Assembly: GCA_900758845.1 (NCBI GenBank)
Contig: CAAESW010000007.1
Span: 1 to 44,512, forward strand
Direction of reading: 5' to 3'
Source: an uncultured Collinsella sp.
GTDB lineage: Bacteria > Actinomycetota > Coriobacteriia > Coriobacteriales > Coriobacteriaceae
DNA: 44,512 nt
The translations under genes and the position numbers were made by a program. The notes beneath the pieces were generated by a model, which worked only from the letters and a program-made list of their open reading frames with translations, made no database searches and had not been told where the DNA came from. This document shows positions 7,521 through 16,209 of the stretch, piece after piece (positions within the stretch are counted from its first letter, which is position 1; every line of letters begins with the position of its first letter).

Positions 7521-9116
7521 TTAGGAACGGATAACCTTGTCGACGTTCTGGAGCTGCAGTTCCTCGCCGTCCTGGCCCTCGATCACCACATTTTGTAGAT
7601 CGAGTACCTTGACGTTTTGCGCGATGATGCCCTGGCGTACCATGGGCTCAACGCCGCAGGCCATGGCCGGGACAAAGGGCTCGGCATCGTCGGCAAAGGT
7701 AACGTGAACGTCTTGGAACGTCAGACGCGTCACCTTGCTCTCGGGCAGACCCGTGATATAGGCCGCGGCAGCATGGCAGTTGGTGGCCTCGATATCGCAA
7801 AACGTCGTGGCACCAAAGCCGGGCGTGCGGTCGTCGACAGGCAGCGCCTCGCGAGACTGCACATAATCGGTCTTGCCGTCCTTGTCGCAGAAGTAGAAGG
7901 AGTTGACCACGAAGGGCGTGAGCACCTCATCCATGCGAATGTGCTCAAAGGTAATGCCCTCGTTGACGGCATCCTTGCCGCGCCCGCGGCGGGTCTTGAC
8001 GCGCAGGCCGCGGTCGGTGCGCTCAAAGAGGCACTTGCTCACGGTAAGGTCCTTGATGCCGCCGGCAGCCTCTGAACCCAGGACCACGGCGCCGTGACCA
8101 TCGTGCATGTAGCAGTGAGAGATCAGCACGTCGTGCGTGGCGGGACGAAGCTCGGGCTCAATACCCAGCTTGCCGCTCTTGATGGCGATGCAGTCGTCGC
8201 CCACCGAGAACTGGCAGCCCAAGATGCGGACAAAGCCGCAGCTCTCAGGATCGAAGCCGTCGGTGTTGTGGGAGTTCTTGGGACCCTCGATGGACAGGCA
8301 GAGCGCATCGACGTGCTCGCACAGGATGGGGTGGATGTTCCACGCCGGGCTATTGCGCACGGTGAAGCCGGCCAAGCTCACGTTCTCACACTCGGATAGG
8401 AAGATCATGCGCGGGCGGGCGACCTCACGGCCCTCCTCCGGGCGAAAGATGTTCTTAAAGTCCTTGTTCCACCAGTTGTCCTCGGCAAAATCAGTCTGAC
8501 CGTCGATCGCGCCGCGACCACAGATGCACACGTCGTGCACGCTCAGACCCGTAAAGGTAGAGCAGTAGGTCGAGAAGCTCTCGCCCTCCCAGCGGCCCAG
8601 GGGCAGCATATCGGTGCCGGCATACCCGGCACCCTCGTTGCCCGTGACCGTGCCCGGAATGTAGGCAAGCGAGGCACGATCGTGGCGGGCCAGCAGCACC
8701 GCTCCCTCGGCGAGCTCGATGTTGATATTGCTCTTAAGAAAGAGAGACTTGATGCGATAACTACCGGCGGGGATCAGCACGCGGCCACCCTTGGGGCAGG
8801 CCATGATGGCAGCCTGGATGTTGGTGGTGTCATCATGCTCGGCATCGCCCTTGGCGCCACAGTCGCGAACGTTGATGGTAAAGGGCTCAGCCGGCGTGGT
8901 GACACCTACGCTCAGCTCACGCTCGCCACAAACAAAACGAACCAGGTTGCGCTTGCCGGGGATCAGGCCGTCGACATAGGTCTCGACCGTATTCGTGGTA
9001 CCGGCGGGCTCGTCGTTGACAAAGATCTCCCACGTATCGGCGCAGGTAAAGTAACCGCCGTCGTCAAGCTCGATAACCGCCGCGCGCGCGTTGCGCCAGA
9101 TAACGTTCGTCTCCAT
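7521..9116 (-). CDS. GH28 polygalacturonase, cytoplasmic
   Basis: This 531-residue protein has a beta-rich N-terminal part (residues 1-80, like the small domain found before bacterial GH28 helices) and then a beta-helix with the GH28 signatures: NTDG (284-287), GDDCIAIKSG (306-315), GHG (340-342) and RVKT (372-375). The three Asp and the His of the active site are all present. It hydrolyses alpha-1,4 bonds between galacturonate units. I chose ATG 9116 because GAGGGAG lies at good spacing; the longer form uses a TTG at 9131. No signal peptide is visible. It follows the symporter gene and probably shares its promoter. Confidence 0.92.
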   Translation of the reverse strand: METNVIWRNARAAVIELDDGGYFTCADTWEIFVNDEPAGTTNTVETYVDGLIPGKRNLVRFVCGERELSVGVTTPAEPFTINVRDCGAKGDAEHDDTTNIQAAIMACPKGGRVLIPAGSYRIKSLFLKSNINIELAEGAVLLARHDRASLAYIPGTVTGNEGAGYAGTDMLPLGRWEGESFSTYCSTFTGLSVHDVCICGRGAIDGQTDFAEDNWWNKDFKNIFRPEEGREVARPRMIFLSECENVSLAGFTVRNSPAWNIHPILCEHVDALCLSIEGPKNSHNTDGFDPESCGFVRILGCQFSVGDDCIAIKSGKLGIEPELRPATHDVLISHCYMHDGHGAVVLGSEAAGGIKDLTVSKCLFERTDRGLRVKTRRGRGKDAVNEGITFEHIRMDEVLTPFVVNSFYFCDKDGKTDYVQSREALPVDDRTPGFGATTFCDIEATNCHAAAAYITGLPESKVTRLTFQDVHVTFADDAEPFVPAMACGVEPMVRQGIIAQNVKVLDLQNVVIEGQDGEELQLQNVDKVIRS

Positions 9117-9159
9117 GGGTTTCTCCCTCAAAAAGATGCTCTAAAGGCAAATTGTACGC

Positions 9160-9208
9160 TGTTGAAAAAGGGCCGTGCCTGCCGGCGGAATTCCGGTGGC
9201 ACGGCCCT
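9160..9208 (-). terminator. Rho-independent terminator after the symporter gene
   Basis: A strong stem, AGGGCCGTGCC paired with GGCACGGCCCT, with a further inner GCCGG/CCGG stem, is followed on the minus strand by TTTTT. It starts about 24 nt after the symporter stop. Since GH28 has no visible promoter of its own, this terminator may be leaky and set the enzyme-to-transporter ratio. Confidence 0.8.
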
Positions 9209-9231
9209 GTGATTTGGACGATATGTCGGCC

Positions 9232-10791
9232 TTACTCGGCGGGAGTTACGCTACCGTCCTGGAAGCCAACGTTGTTGTGGGCAAAGCAGTCCTCGTACTT
9301 AAAGCCGGAGAGCTCCTCGCAAAGCGCCTTGACCTCGGGCTTGACGTCGGCCATCTTGCCACCCTCCTTGACTCGGTGAATCTCGTCGCAAAGGACGTCG
9401 CACTGCTCCTTGTCGATCTTGATGCCGCGGGCAAGGACGGCCGCAAGCAGGAAGAAGCCGGCGCAGCCGATGATCATGTAGCCGCAGATATACAGAGGCA
9501 CGGTAGCGGGCTGGGTCACGGCGTCGCTATTGCCGGCGGTCTGAATGAAGCCGGAGGCAGCAAGGACGATAGCCCACACGTTGACGGCGATAGCCTGGGC
9601 GATCTGCTGGCAGAGCTGCTGAGCGGAGCTGTAGATGCCCTCGCGACGACGCAGGGTGATGAGCTCATCGACATCGGGGATGTAGTTGAGCAGAACATCG
9701 GGCAGGTACTGGAAGCCGACGTAGAAGAACTTCCAGATGGCGAAGATGATGGGGTAGGCGATCATGGCGATGGCGACCGTGGAGGTGCCATTGATCTGAC
9801 CAAAGGCGAAGTAGTTGTAGGCGATGATGCACGCAGCGCAACCGACATTTGCGAGGTACCAAGACTTGTGGAAGCCCTTCTTGGCCATGAGAGCGACCCA
9901 GATGGCGGTGCAGACGATAGCGACGACCTTGCCAGGCATCTCCATCACGGACTCGTAGGACTTAGGAATCTGCAGGCAGTAGACGATGAAGAAGGACAGG
10001 CAGGCAGACCAGCAGGCAGCAGCGAGCTTCGTGGAGACCTGTGCGTACAGGACCTTGCGGAAGGACTTGTTGCGGAAGGTGGAGATTACGTCGATGAAGA
10101 ACTTCTTGATACCCTCGCCGACGCTCTCGATCTTCTCCTGAGCGACCTCCTCGGGGGTGTGCTCCCACGTGGACAGGTACACACAAAGCAGCGAGATTGC
10201 CATGACCGAAGCGTTGATCGTAGCGATGATGAAGTAGCTGAACGGGTTGGTCTCGCCGAAGGTGCCAAAGCCGAAGCCCACAAGTGCAGCCATCAGGAAG
10301 CCGGCGGCGTTACCAAAGAGATGCTTGTAGCCGGTGAGGTACGTACGCTCCTTGAAGTCGTCGGTCATCTCGATGGTAAGCGGCGACAGGTTGGCGGTGC
10401 AGAACGTATACGCGACGTTGTAGATCAGGTACAGCACAAAGTAGTACGGGAAGCCAAACGGCGTAGCCACGAAGATGAGCGGCTCGGCGATCATCATCGG
10501 GATGGCCAGCAAGATCCAGAAACGACGACGACCAAAGATGCGGCCAATCTTGGTGGCATAGAAGTTATCGGCCACAAAGCCCATCAGCGGGCAAAGAATA
10601 GCGTTGACATAGATGGCAAACGAGCTGATCAGTGCAGCCTCGCCTGCGGACAGGCCACACTCCGTGGACAGGAACAGCACCATGTAGCTGTGCGTAAAGG
10701 TCAGGGCACCGGAATTGAGCATACCGCCCATACCAAAGCCCAAGCGCGTCCAGAATGTGATCTTACGCTTTTTTCCGATCTTATTAGTCAT
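9232..10791 (-). CDS. GPH-type MFS symporter for uronic-acid oligomers (putative)
   Basis: This 519-residue membrane protein has about 12 hydrophobic segments and looks like the glycoside-pentoside-hexuronide:cation symporter family (UidB/KdgT-like context). It opens with a basic stretch and FGMGGMLNSGALTF, and the PLMGFVADNFYATKIGRIFGRRRFW loop carries the MFS-type basic signature. A soluble C-terminal tail of roughly 50 residues is rich in charge and Cys. I chose ATG 10791 since GAGGGAG lies 4 nt upstream. Two palindromic operators sit in its promoter, matching those of GH105 and uxaC, so it is probably the importer for the island. Substrate is inferred from that context. Confidence 0.85.
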   Translation of the reverse strand: MTNKIGKKRKITFWTRLGFGMGGMLNSGALTFTHSYMVLFLSTECGLSAGEAALISSFAIYVNAILCPLMGFVADNFYATKIGRIFGRRRFWILLAIPMMIAEPLIFVATPFGFPYYFVLYLIYNVAYTFCTANLSPLTIEMTDDFKERTYLTGYKHLFGNAAGFLMAALVGFGFGTFGETNPFSYFIIATINASVMAISLLCVYLSTWEHTPEEVAQEKIESVGEGIKKFFIDVISTFRNKSFRKVLYAQVSTKLAAACWSACLSFFIVYCLQIPKSYESVMEMPGKVVAIVCTAIWVALMAKKGFHKSWYLANVGCAACIIAYNYFAFGQINGTSTVAIAMIAYPIIFAIWKFFYVGFQYLPDVLLNYIPDVDELITLRRREGIYSSAQQLCQQIAQAIAVNVWAIVLAASGFIQTAGNSDAVTQPATVPLYICGYMIIGCAGFFLLAAVLARGIKIDKEQCDVLCDEIHRVKEGGKMADVKPEVKALCEELSGFKYEDCFAHNNVGFQDGSVTPAE

Positions 10792-10868
10792 CGAGCTCCC
10801 TCTCTTTTCTCGATTGTCTTGCAGCAAGACATTGGAGTCCACACTGACATCTGTCTGCCCAGCGTTCA

Positions 10869-10964
10869 GGGTGAACGTTTAGTTAGATTATGCGCGATTG
10901 CTTATGACAGGTGAACGTTCACTTGCATATTATCCCCGAACGGTCGATTTTTACCGCCGAACGG
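10869..10964 (-). promoter_or_regulatory. Double-operator promoter of the symporter-GH28 unit
   Basis: Palindromes are centred at 10876.5 (GGTGAACGTTTA) and 10916.5 (AGGTGAACGTTCACT). The -35-like TTCACC (complement of 10910-10915) lies within the distal one; a -10-like CATAAT (complement of 10887-10892) follows 17 bp on, so transcription would start within the proximal palindrome. Half-sites CGAACGG at 10937 and 10958 are 21 bp apart. Spacing matches the modules at 3623 and 15802. This fits LacI-type repression. Confidence 0.75.
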
Positions 10965-11029
10965 ACACAATTGAGATCCTCACACCTATTTTCTGCTGGT
11001 AAGGGTGCCATGCTGGACAGCCATGAGAT

Positions 11030-11043
11030 AGGTGAACGTTTAT
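11030..11043. promoter_or_regulatory. Solitary operator-like site (AGGTGAACGTTTAT)
   Basis: This is a further copy of the operator core, about 150 bp upstream of the symporter operators and 41 bp beyond the uxaA terminator stem. It is not next to a start codon. An auxiliary site for looping by a tetrameric LacI-type repressor would fit, but that is inference. Confidence 0.55.
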
Positions 11044-11077
11044 CAGATTTTCCAACATATTCACTTAACCACGAAGC

Positions 11078-11111
11078 GAAAAAGCCCCGCCGGGATCACT
11101 CCCAACGGGGC
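11078..11111 (-). terminator. Terminator after uxaA
   Basis: The stem GCCCCG/CGGGGC (11084-11111) is followed on the minus strand by TTTTT. It starts 36 nt after the uxaA stop codon and closes the uxaCBA operon. Confidence 0.75.
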
Positions 11112-11146
11112 AGACGACATAGCGCTATGTTTGGGCGCACTTGCTG

Positions 11147-12631
11147 CTACAAGCAGACGCCGTCCTTCCAGATACTGATCTCGTGACAGCCACGGCGCTC
11201 GGCACTCGTGAGCTTACCGCTCGCCGTCTGTAGCACCAGCTGGTACAAATCGCGGGCGGCCTCGTCGAGCGTGCGCTCACCCGTGGCAATCACGCCGGCG
11301 TTAAAGTCCATCCAGTTGGCCTTGTGGTCGCACAGACGCTGATTGGTGAACACCTTGAGCGTAGGCGCCGGCGCGCCAAACGGCGTGCCGCGTCCAGTCG
11401 AGAACAGAATCACGTGGCAGCCAGCAGCCGTCAACGCCGTGGTGGATACCATGTCGTTGCCCGGGCCGCACAGCATGTTCAGGCCATGCTTGGTGACCTG
11501 ACCGGCATACGGCAGCACGTCGACGATGGGTGCAGAGCCACCCTTCTGCACGCAGCCGCAACTCTTGTCCTCGAGCGTGGTAATACCGCCGTCCTTGTTA
11601 CCGGGACTCGGGTTCTCGTAGACCACCTCGCCATGGCTAATAAAGTAGTCCTTAAAGCCATTGAGCATGTCGGAGGCAGCGTTAAAGACCTGCTCGTTCT
11701 CGCAACGGTCAAGCAGGATGCTCTCCGCGCCAAACATCTCGGGCACCTCGGTAAGCACCGACGTGCCGCCGCGGGCGACGACCATATCGCTCACGTGACC
11801 GATCGTGGGGTTGGCGGTAATGCCCGAAAGGCCGTCAGAGCCGCCACACTTAAGACCAATGACCAGCTCGGAGGCCGGAATGGGCTCACGCTTTGCTTGC
11901 TTGGCCAGGTCAGCCAGCTCGGACAGAATCTTGTGCCCCTCGATCTGCTCGTCGGCGACGTCCTGGCAGGTGAGGAAGCGGACGCGCTCGTGGTCGAAGT
12001 CACCGAGCTCGTCGAGCACCTGCTGATGCGTGCAGTTCTCGCAACCGAGCGACAGGAATAGCACGCCGGCCGCATTAGGATGACGCGAGAGCGCCACCAG
12101 CAGACGACGCGTCTGGGCATGGTCGGCGCCGGTCTGCGAGCAGCCAAAGGGATGCGGGAAGTAGTAAACACCCTCCAGCGAGCCATCGACCAGATCCTGG
12201 GCCTGCTCACACATGGCACGGGCGACTTCGTTGACACAGCCGACCGTGGGGATGATCCATAGCTCATTACGCGTCGCGGCACGACCGTCGGCGCGGCGGA
12301 ACCCCATAAAGGTCTCGGGCTCAACGGGATCCACGACCGGATGTGTGGGGTTGTAGGTATACTCGACCTCGCCCGAAAGGTTGGTCTTCACATTGTGCGT
12401 GTGGAGCCACTGACCGGGCTGGACATCGCCCGTCACGTGTCCGATGGGCAAGCCGTACTTGATGACGTCCTCCCCTGCGGCAATCGAGCGCACGGCCATC
12501 TTATGACCCTGCGGAATATCCTCCGCGGCCACGACCTCGCCCACCCCGGGAACCGCGACGGCGGTGCCCTTGGCAAGCGGCGACAGCGCGACAATCACGT
12601 TATCGGCCGGATTAATCTGGATAGTGTTCAT
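11147..12631 (-). CDS. uxaA: Altronate dehydratase UxaA
   Basis: This 494-residue protein matches the length and layout of UxaA, which dehydrates D-altronate to 2-keto-3-deoxygluconate in the galacturonate pathway. It has the short N-terminal SAF-like domain (residues 1-90; HKMAVRSIAAGEDVIKYG, and GQWLHTHNV) followed by the main dehydratase domain with FMGFRRADGRAATRN, SLGCENC, LKCGGSDGLSGITANP and GCHVILFSTGRGTPFGAP. It is the last gene of uxaC-uxaB-uxaA. The ATG at 12631 has AGGA upstream. The next enzymes (KdgK, KdgA) are not in the window. Confidence 0.95.
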   Translation of the reverse strand: MNTIQINPADNVIVALSPLAKGTAVAVPGVGEVVAAEDIPQGHKMAVRSIAAGEDVIKYGLPIGHVTGDVQPGQWLHTHNVKTNLSGEVEYTYNPTHPVVDPVEPETFMGFRRADGRAATRNELWIIPTVGCVNEVARAMCEQAQDLVDGSLEGVYYFPHPFGCSQTGADHAQTRRLLVALSRHPNAAGVLFLSLGCENCTHQQVLDELGDFDHERVRFLTCQDVADEQIEGHKILSELADLAKQAKREPIPASELVIGLKCGGSDGLSGITANPTIGHVSDMVVARGGTSVLTEVPEMFGAESILLDRCENEQVFNAASDMLNGFKDYFISHGEVVYENPSPGNKDGGITTLEDKSCGCVQKGGSAPIVDVLPYAGQVTKHGLNMLCGPGNDMVSTTALTAAGCHVILFSTGRGTPFGAPAPTLKVFTNQRLCDHKANWMDFNAGVIATGERTLDEAARDLYQLVLQTASGKLTSAERRGCHEISIWKDGVCL

Positions 12632-12712
12632 TGCAAATGGTCCTAACCCTACAGGTTGAGCAGAAGTCGAGGCGCGGGCACGCCGTCCCGCACCCGCGTC
12701 CGCGCCGGAAAT

Positions 12713-14227
12713 TTACGCCTGAGCGTTGGCGAAGGCCTGCTTGGCGCCCTCGGCACGCACGACGGCGAGCGCGCTGACGACAAACTCCTCAAGACCTGCG
12801 ATCTGCGTAAGGTCCTCGCCCCACATTTGCTCGTTGGTGAGCACATCGTGCACCAGCTGGGCATCGTCGGTGCCGGCATGGGCGGCGTAGAAGTCGAGCA
12901 CGAAGGCGTCGTCCTGAGCGGTGTACTCGGTGCCGTCGGAGCGACGCAGGTGCAGGCCGTCGCCCTCGCGGGACACGAGCTCCTGCGTGTAGAAGGAGAT
13001 GAGCGTAGCGAGGCTCGTCGCCAGACACTTGGGCAGGTTGCCGGTCTCGGCAACGTAGTCCTTGAGCGTGGGCAGGTCACGAGCGCGCCACTTAGCCGTG
13101 GAGTTGAGGCAGATGGAGAGCAGCGCATGATCAATAAACGGGTTGTCGAAGCGGTTTTCGACGGCGGCGGCAAAGGCCTTGCAGTCCTCGACATCCAAGT
13201 CGGCGGCAAGCGTCGGAATGACCTCGTCGTAGAGCATGGTGTTCATGAAGCCGCGAACGGTCTCGTCATGCATGCAGTCGCGCACGATATCAAAGCCGGC
13301 AACCCAAGAGCCCGGAACAAAGGCGGTATGGGCACCGTTGAGGATGCGGACCTTGCGCTTTTTGTACGGGGTGACGTCGGGAGTCACAAAGACACCCGGA
13401 AGACCAGCCTTCACAAAGGGAAGCTTCTCGGCAAGCGACTCGTCGCCCTGGATGCCCCACATCTGGAAGGGCTCGCGCACGGCCAGGAAGGGATCCTCGT
13501 AGCCCAGACGCTCAGCCACCGCGGCGGCCTCGGATGCGTCGCGGATACGGCCCGGCACGATGGTGTCGACGAGCGTGGTGCAGACGGTGCAGTCGTTGGC
13601 CATCCACTGCGCAAACTCGTCCTCCCAGCCCCAGTCGCTCACATACTGGTTCATGATGCGCAGCAACTCCTCGCCGTTGTGATCGATGAGCTCGCAGGCG
13701 AGGACGATGACGCCCGGCTTACCGGCAGCCCAGCGGGTGTGGAGCACCTGGGCAAGCTTGGCGGGGAAGCTCGCAGGTGGCATGTCGTCGGCCTTGCAGG
13801 ACGGGTCATAGGCGATACCGGCCTCGGTGGTGTTGGAGACGATGATCTCTAGGTCGTCGGAGACGGCGACCTCCATCATGGCGCGGTAGTCGTCCTCACG
13901 ATACGGGTTAAGGCAGCGGCTGCAGGCGCTGATCACGCGGGACTCGTCAACCGTGTTGCCGTTCTCCTTGCCGCGCACCAGCACGGTGTACAGGTCGTCC
14001 TGGGCATTGATACCGTCGGCAAAGCCAAAGGCACCGTTGATGGGCTGCACCATGACGACCTTGCCGTTCCAGCCGGTGGCCTCGTTGCCCATGTCAAAGA
14101 AACGGTCGACGAAGGCGCGCAGGAAATTGCCCTCGCCAAACTGCAGAACCTTCTCGGGAGCATCCTTGGGCAGCAAATAGCCCTTGTAGCCGATCTTCTC
14201 GAGCGCATCGTAGCTGATGTTCTCCAT
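12713..14227 (-). CDS. uxaB: Tagaturonate reductase UxaB
   Basis: This 504-residue protein belongs to the long-chain mannitol-dehydrogenase family. The N-terminal VLQFGEGNFLRAFVD is characteristic of tagaturonate reductases, and NGAHTAFVP and the downstream Lys/Asn/His region match the family catalytic area. It reduces D-tagaturonate to D-altronate with NADH. AAGGAGA precedes the ATG at 14227. It lies between uxaC and uxaA, which fits UxaB over the glucuronate-branch homologue UxuB. The C-terminus includes about 20 residues more than the E. coli protein. Confidence 0.93.
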   Translation of the reverse strand: MENISYDALEKIGYKGYLLPKDAPEKVLQFGEGNFLRAFVDRFFDMGNEATGWNGKVVMVQPINGAFGFADGINAQDDLYTVLVRGKENGNTVDESRVISACSRCLNPYREDDYRAMMEVAVSDDLEIIVSNTTEAGIAYDPSCKADDMPPASFPAKLAQVLHTRWAAGKPGVIVLACELIDHNGEELLRIMNQYVSDWGWEDEFAQWMANDCTVCTTLVDTIVPGRIRDASEAAAVAERLGYEDPFLAVREPFQMWGIQGDESLAEKLPFVKAGLPGVFVTPDVTPYKKRKVRILNGAHTAFVPGSWVAGFDIVRDCMHDETVRGFMNTMLYDEVIPTLAADLDVEDCKAFAAAVENRFDNPFIDHALLSICLNSTAKWRARDLPTLKDYVAETGNLPKCLATSLATLISFYTQELVSREGDGLHLRRSDGTEYTAQDDAFVLDFYAAHAGTDDAQLVHDVLTNEQMWGEDLTQIAGLEEFVVSALAVVRAEGAKQAFANAQA

Positions 14228-14321
14228 CTATGTGTCTCCTTAGATGTTTGTTAGCGTGCAAGCAAAACGGGGCTCCGCGTTTGGCAACGGCGCCCAGGGT
14301 TCGATGTGATTCGATGCGGGC

Positions 14322-15749
14322 TTAGGCCTCGTCGGTGTCCAGGTCAAAGCCAAAGTAGCGGACCGCATTGTTGTAGCTGATGTCGCGCACGATACTGCCC
14401 AGCAGCTCCATGTCGGCCGGGTACTTGCCCTGCTCGACCCACTCGCCGATCACGCTGCACAGCACGCGACGGAAGTACTCGTGGCGCGGATAGGACAGGA
14501 AAGAGCGGGAGTCGGTAAGCATGCCCACAAAGTTGCCCAGGACGCCCTCGTTAGCCAGAGCCGTGAGTTGCTCGCGCATGCCGACCTCGTTGTCGTTGAA
14601 CCACCAGGCGGAGCCGTTCTGGATCTTACCGGCGGTCGGAGCCTCCTGGAAGCAGCCCATGACGGTATCGATCATGGTGTTATCGATGGGGTTCAGGCTG
14701 TACAGAATGGTCTTGGGCAGGCCGCAGGTCTCCTGAATGGAGTTGAGGAAATCGGCAAGCTGGTCGGACGGCGTGTAGTTGGAGATGCAATCGTAGCCGG
14801 TATCGGGACCGAGCTTGGCAAACATGGCGCGGTTGTTGTCGCGCTTGCAGCCAAAGTGCAGCTGCATGGCCCAGCCCAGACGGACATACTCGCCGGCAAC
14901 GAACTGCATAAAGGCAGTCTTGTACTTGAGGACCTCTTCCTCGGTAAGCGGCTCGGCAGCCAGACCCTTGGCAAAGATAGCCTCGATCTCGTCGGCGGTA
15001 GCCGGGACGTACATAACGTAGTCGAGTGCGTGGTCGGAGGCGCGGCAGCCCAGCTCGTGAGCAACGTCGTAGCGCTTGGAAATGGCAGCCTTCATGCCCT
15101 CAAAGTCGCTGACCTCGACGCCGGCAACCTCGGAAAGGTGCTTGCAGTAGTCGGCAAACTCCTGGCCGCGCTCGATGCGCAAAGCGGCATCGGGGCGCAT
15201 GGCGGGAACGACCTGAACGTCAAAGCTGTCGTCGGCGGCAATCTTCTTGTGCCACTCAAAGCTGTCGGCGGGGTCGTCGGTAGTGCAGATCATGCGGACG
15301 TTGGACTGCTTGATCAGGTTGCGGCAGGTGAAACTGGCCTCGGCGAGCTTGGCGTTGGCAAGGTCCCAGACCTCCTGGGCAGTCTTGCCGTTGAGGACGC
15401 CCTCGTAGCCAAAGTAGCGCTTAAGCTCCAGGTGGCTCCACTCAAAGACGGGGTTGCCAACGCAGCGACCCAGGGTCTCGGCCCACTTTTGGAACTTCTC
15501 GCGAGCAGGGGCGTCGCCAGTGATAAAACGCTCGTCGACGCCGTTGGCACGCATCAGGCGCCACTTGTAGTGGTCGCCGCCCAGCCAAACCTCGGTGATG
15601 TTCTCGAAACGCTTGTCCTCCCAAATCTCCTTAGGAGAAATGTGGCAGTGATAGTCGACGATGGGCATGCCCTCGGCAAAGTTGTGGAACAGCTCCTCGC
15701 CGGTCTTGGTGCTCAGCAGGAAATCCTGATCGTCCATGAAGTTTTTCAT
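14322..15749 (-). CDS. uxaC: Uronate isomerase UxaC
   Basis: This 475-residue protein of the amidohydrolase superfamily (E. coli UxaC about 470) converts D-galacturonate to D-tagaturonate and D-glucuronate to D-fructuronate. Signature stretches are VDYHCHISPKEIWED (metal-binding HxH) near residue 30, TEVWLGGDHYKWRLMR, MICTTDDPADS, and late WWFNDNEVGMREQL and DSRSFLSYPRHEYFRR. I chose ATG 15749 (MKNFMDDQ) because AAAGGGG lies at good spacing; the longer reading from 15818 would run through the operator region. It is the first gene of the uxaCBA operon and directly follows the third double-operator promoter. Confidence 0.95.
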   Translation of the reverse strand: MKNFMDDQDFLLSTKTGEELFHNFAEGMPIVDYHCHISPKEIWEDKRFENITEVWLGGDHYKWRLMRANGVDERFITGDAPAREKFQKWAETLGRCVGNPVFEWSHLELKRYFGYEGVLNGKTAQEVWDLANAKLAEASFTCRNLIKQSNVRMICTTDDPADSFEWHKKIAADDSFDVQVVPAMRPDAALRIERGQEFADYCKHLSEVAGVEVSDFEGMKAAISKRYDVAHELGCRASDHALDYVMYVPATADEIEAIFAKGLAAEPLTEEEVLKYKTAFMQFVAGEYVRLGWAMQLHFGCKRDNNRAMFAKLGPDTGYDCISNYTPSDQLADFLNSIQETCGLPKTILYSLNPIDNTMIDTVMGCFQEAPTAGKIQNGSAWWFNDNEVGMREQLTALANEGVLGNFVGMLTDSRSFLSYPRHEYFRRVLCSVIGEWVEQGKYPADMELLGSIVRDISYNNAVRYFGFDLDTDEA

Positions 15750-15801
15750 CAAACAACCCCTTTGTTTGCGGAGCGGGCGCACAATACGCTCGTCATCCTC
15801 T

Positions 15802-15896
15802 AGGTGAACGTTCACCATACTAATCCATTACGACTCAAAAGGTGAACGTTCACCTAACAACCATGGGGTGAACGGTAGGTTTTGCCCGTTCAACGG
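15802..15896 (-). promoter_or_regulatory. Double-operator promoter of uxaCBA
   Basis: Palindromes are AGGTGAACGTTCACC (centre 15809.5) and the perfect 16-mer AGGTGAACGTTCACCT at 15840-15855. The -35-like TTCACC (complement of 15841-15846) lies in the second; -10-like TAGTAT (complement of 15817-15822) follows 18 bp on, beside the first. Half-sites TGAACGG at 15869 and TCAACGG at 15890 are 21 bp apart. This is the cleanest copy of the motif and lies nearest to the lacI-type gene. Confidence 0.8.
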
Positions 15897-15985
15897 TTGC
15901 CGGAGCTGTGACTTGCATGCATTGCGGACCGGTTGGCGTCCCCGAACACCGAACTTGAGCGCTTTTGCTCAGGTGGGTCATGTCC

Positions 15986-16184
15986 CGACGTACATTTTTG
16001 GGAGTATTCAGCATTGGAGCGCGCCGTGCGCCATCCTCAGCGTCCTATTTGGAACGCAGATAGCGCCCGATCGGCATAAAAAGTGCCCCCGATGGCAAAT
16101 TACGCCATCGGGGGCACTTAAAACAGTCGTTCTGCACCTCATTCAGGGCATGCCAATGCTGAATACTCCCAAAAATGCACGTCG
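15986..16184. repeat. 199-bp inverted-repeat unit with internal terminator
   Basis: Two 32-bp arms, 15986-16017 and 16153-16184, are inverted copies with a single mismatch. They enclose a second perfect hairpin (16080-16118). No open reading frame of note lies inside. The arms could be terminal repeats of a small non-autonomous element, or one large folded 3' end of the regulator transcript. The rest of the gap between uxaC and the regulator (15897-15985, 16185-16209) shows nothing else I can name. Confidence 0.7.
16080..16118 (-). terminator. Terminator after the lacI-type gene
   Basis: A perfect 16-bp stem (AAGTGCCCCCGATGGC and complement) with a 7-nt loop is followed on the minus strand by TTTTT. 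On plus it is followed by AAAACAG, so it acts best on minus-strand transcripts from the regulator gene. Confidence 0.85.
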
Positions 16185-16209
16185 CAAGAGGGGGTACCTG
16201 CTCAATCGG

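Noticed and set aside
9175..10914. 579-codon plus-strand reading frame opposite the symporter gene
   Set aside because: It is an antisense shadow typical of high-GC DNA: no ribosome binding site, no family resemblance, a low-complexity Asp/Gly/His-rich product, and the minus strand has a clear transporter.
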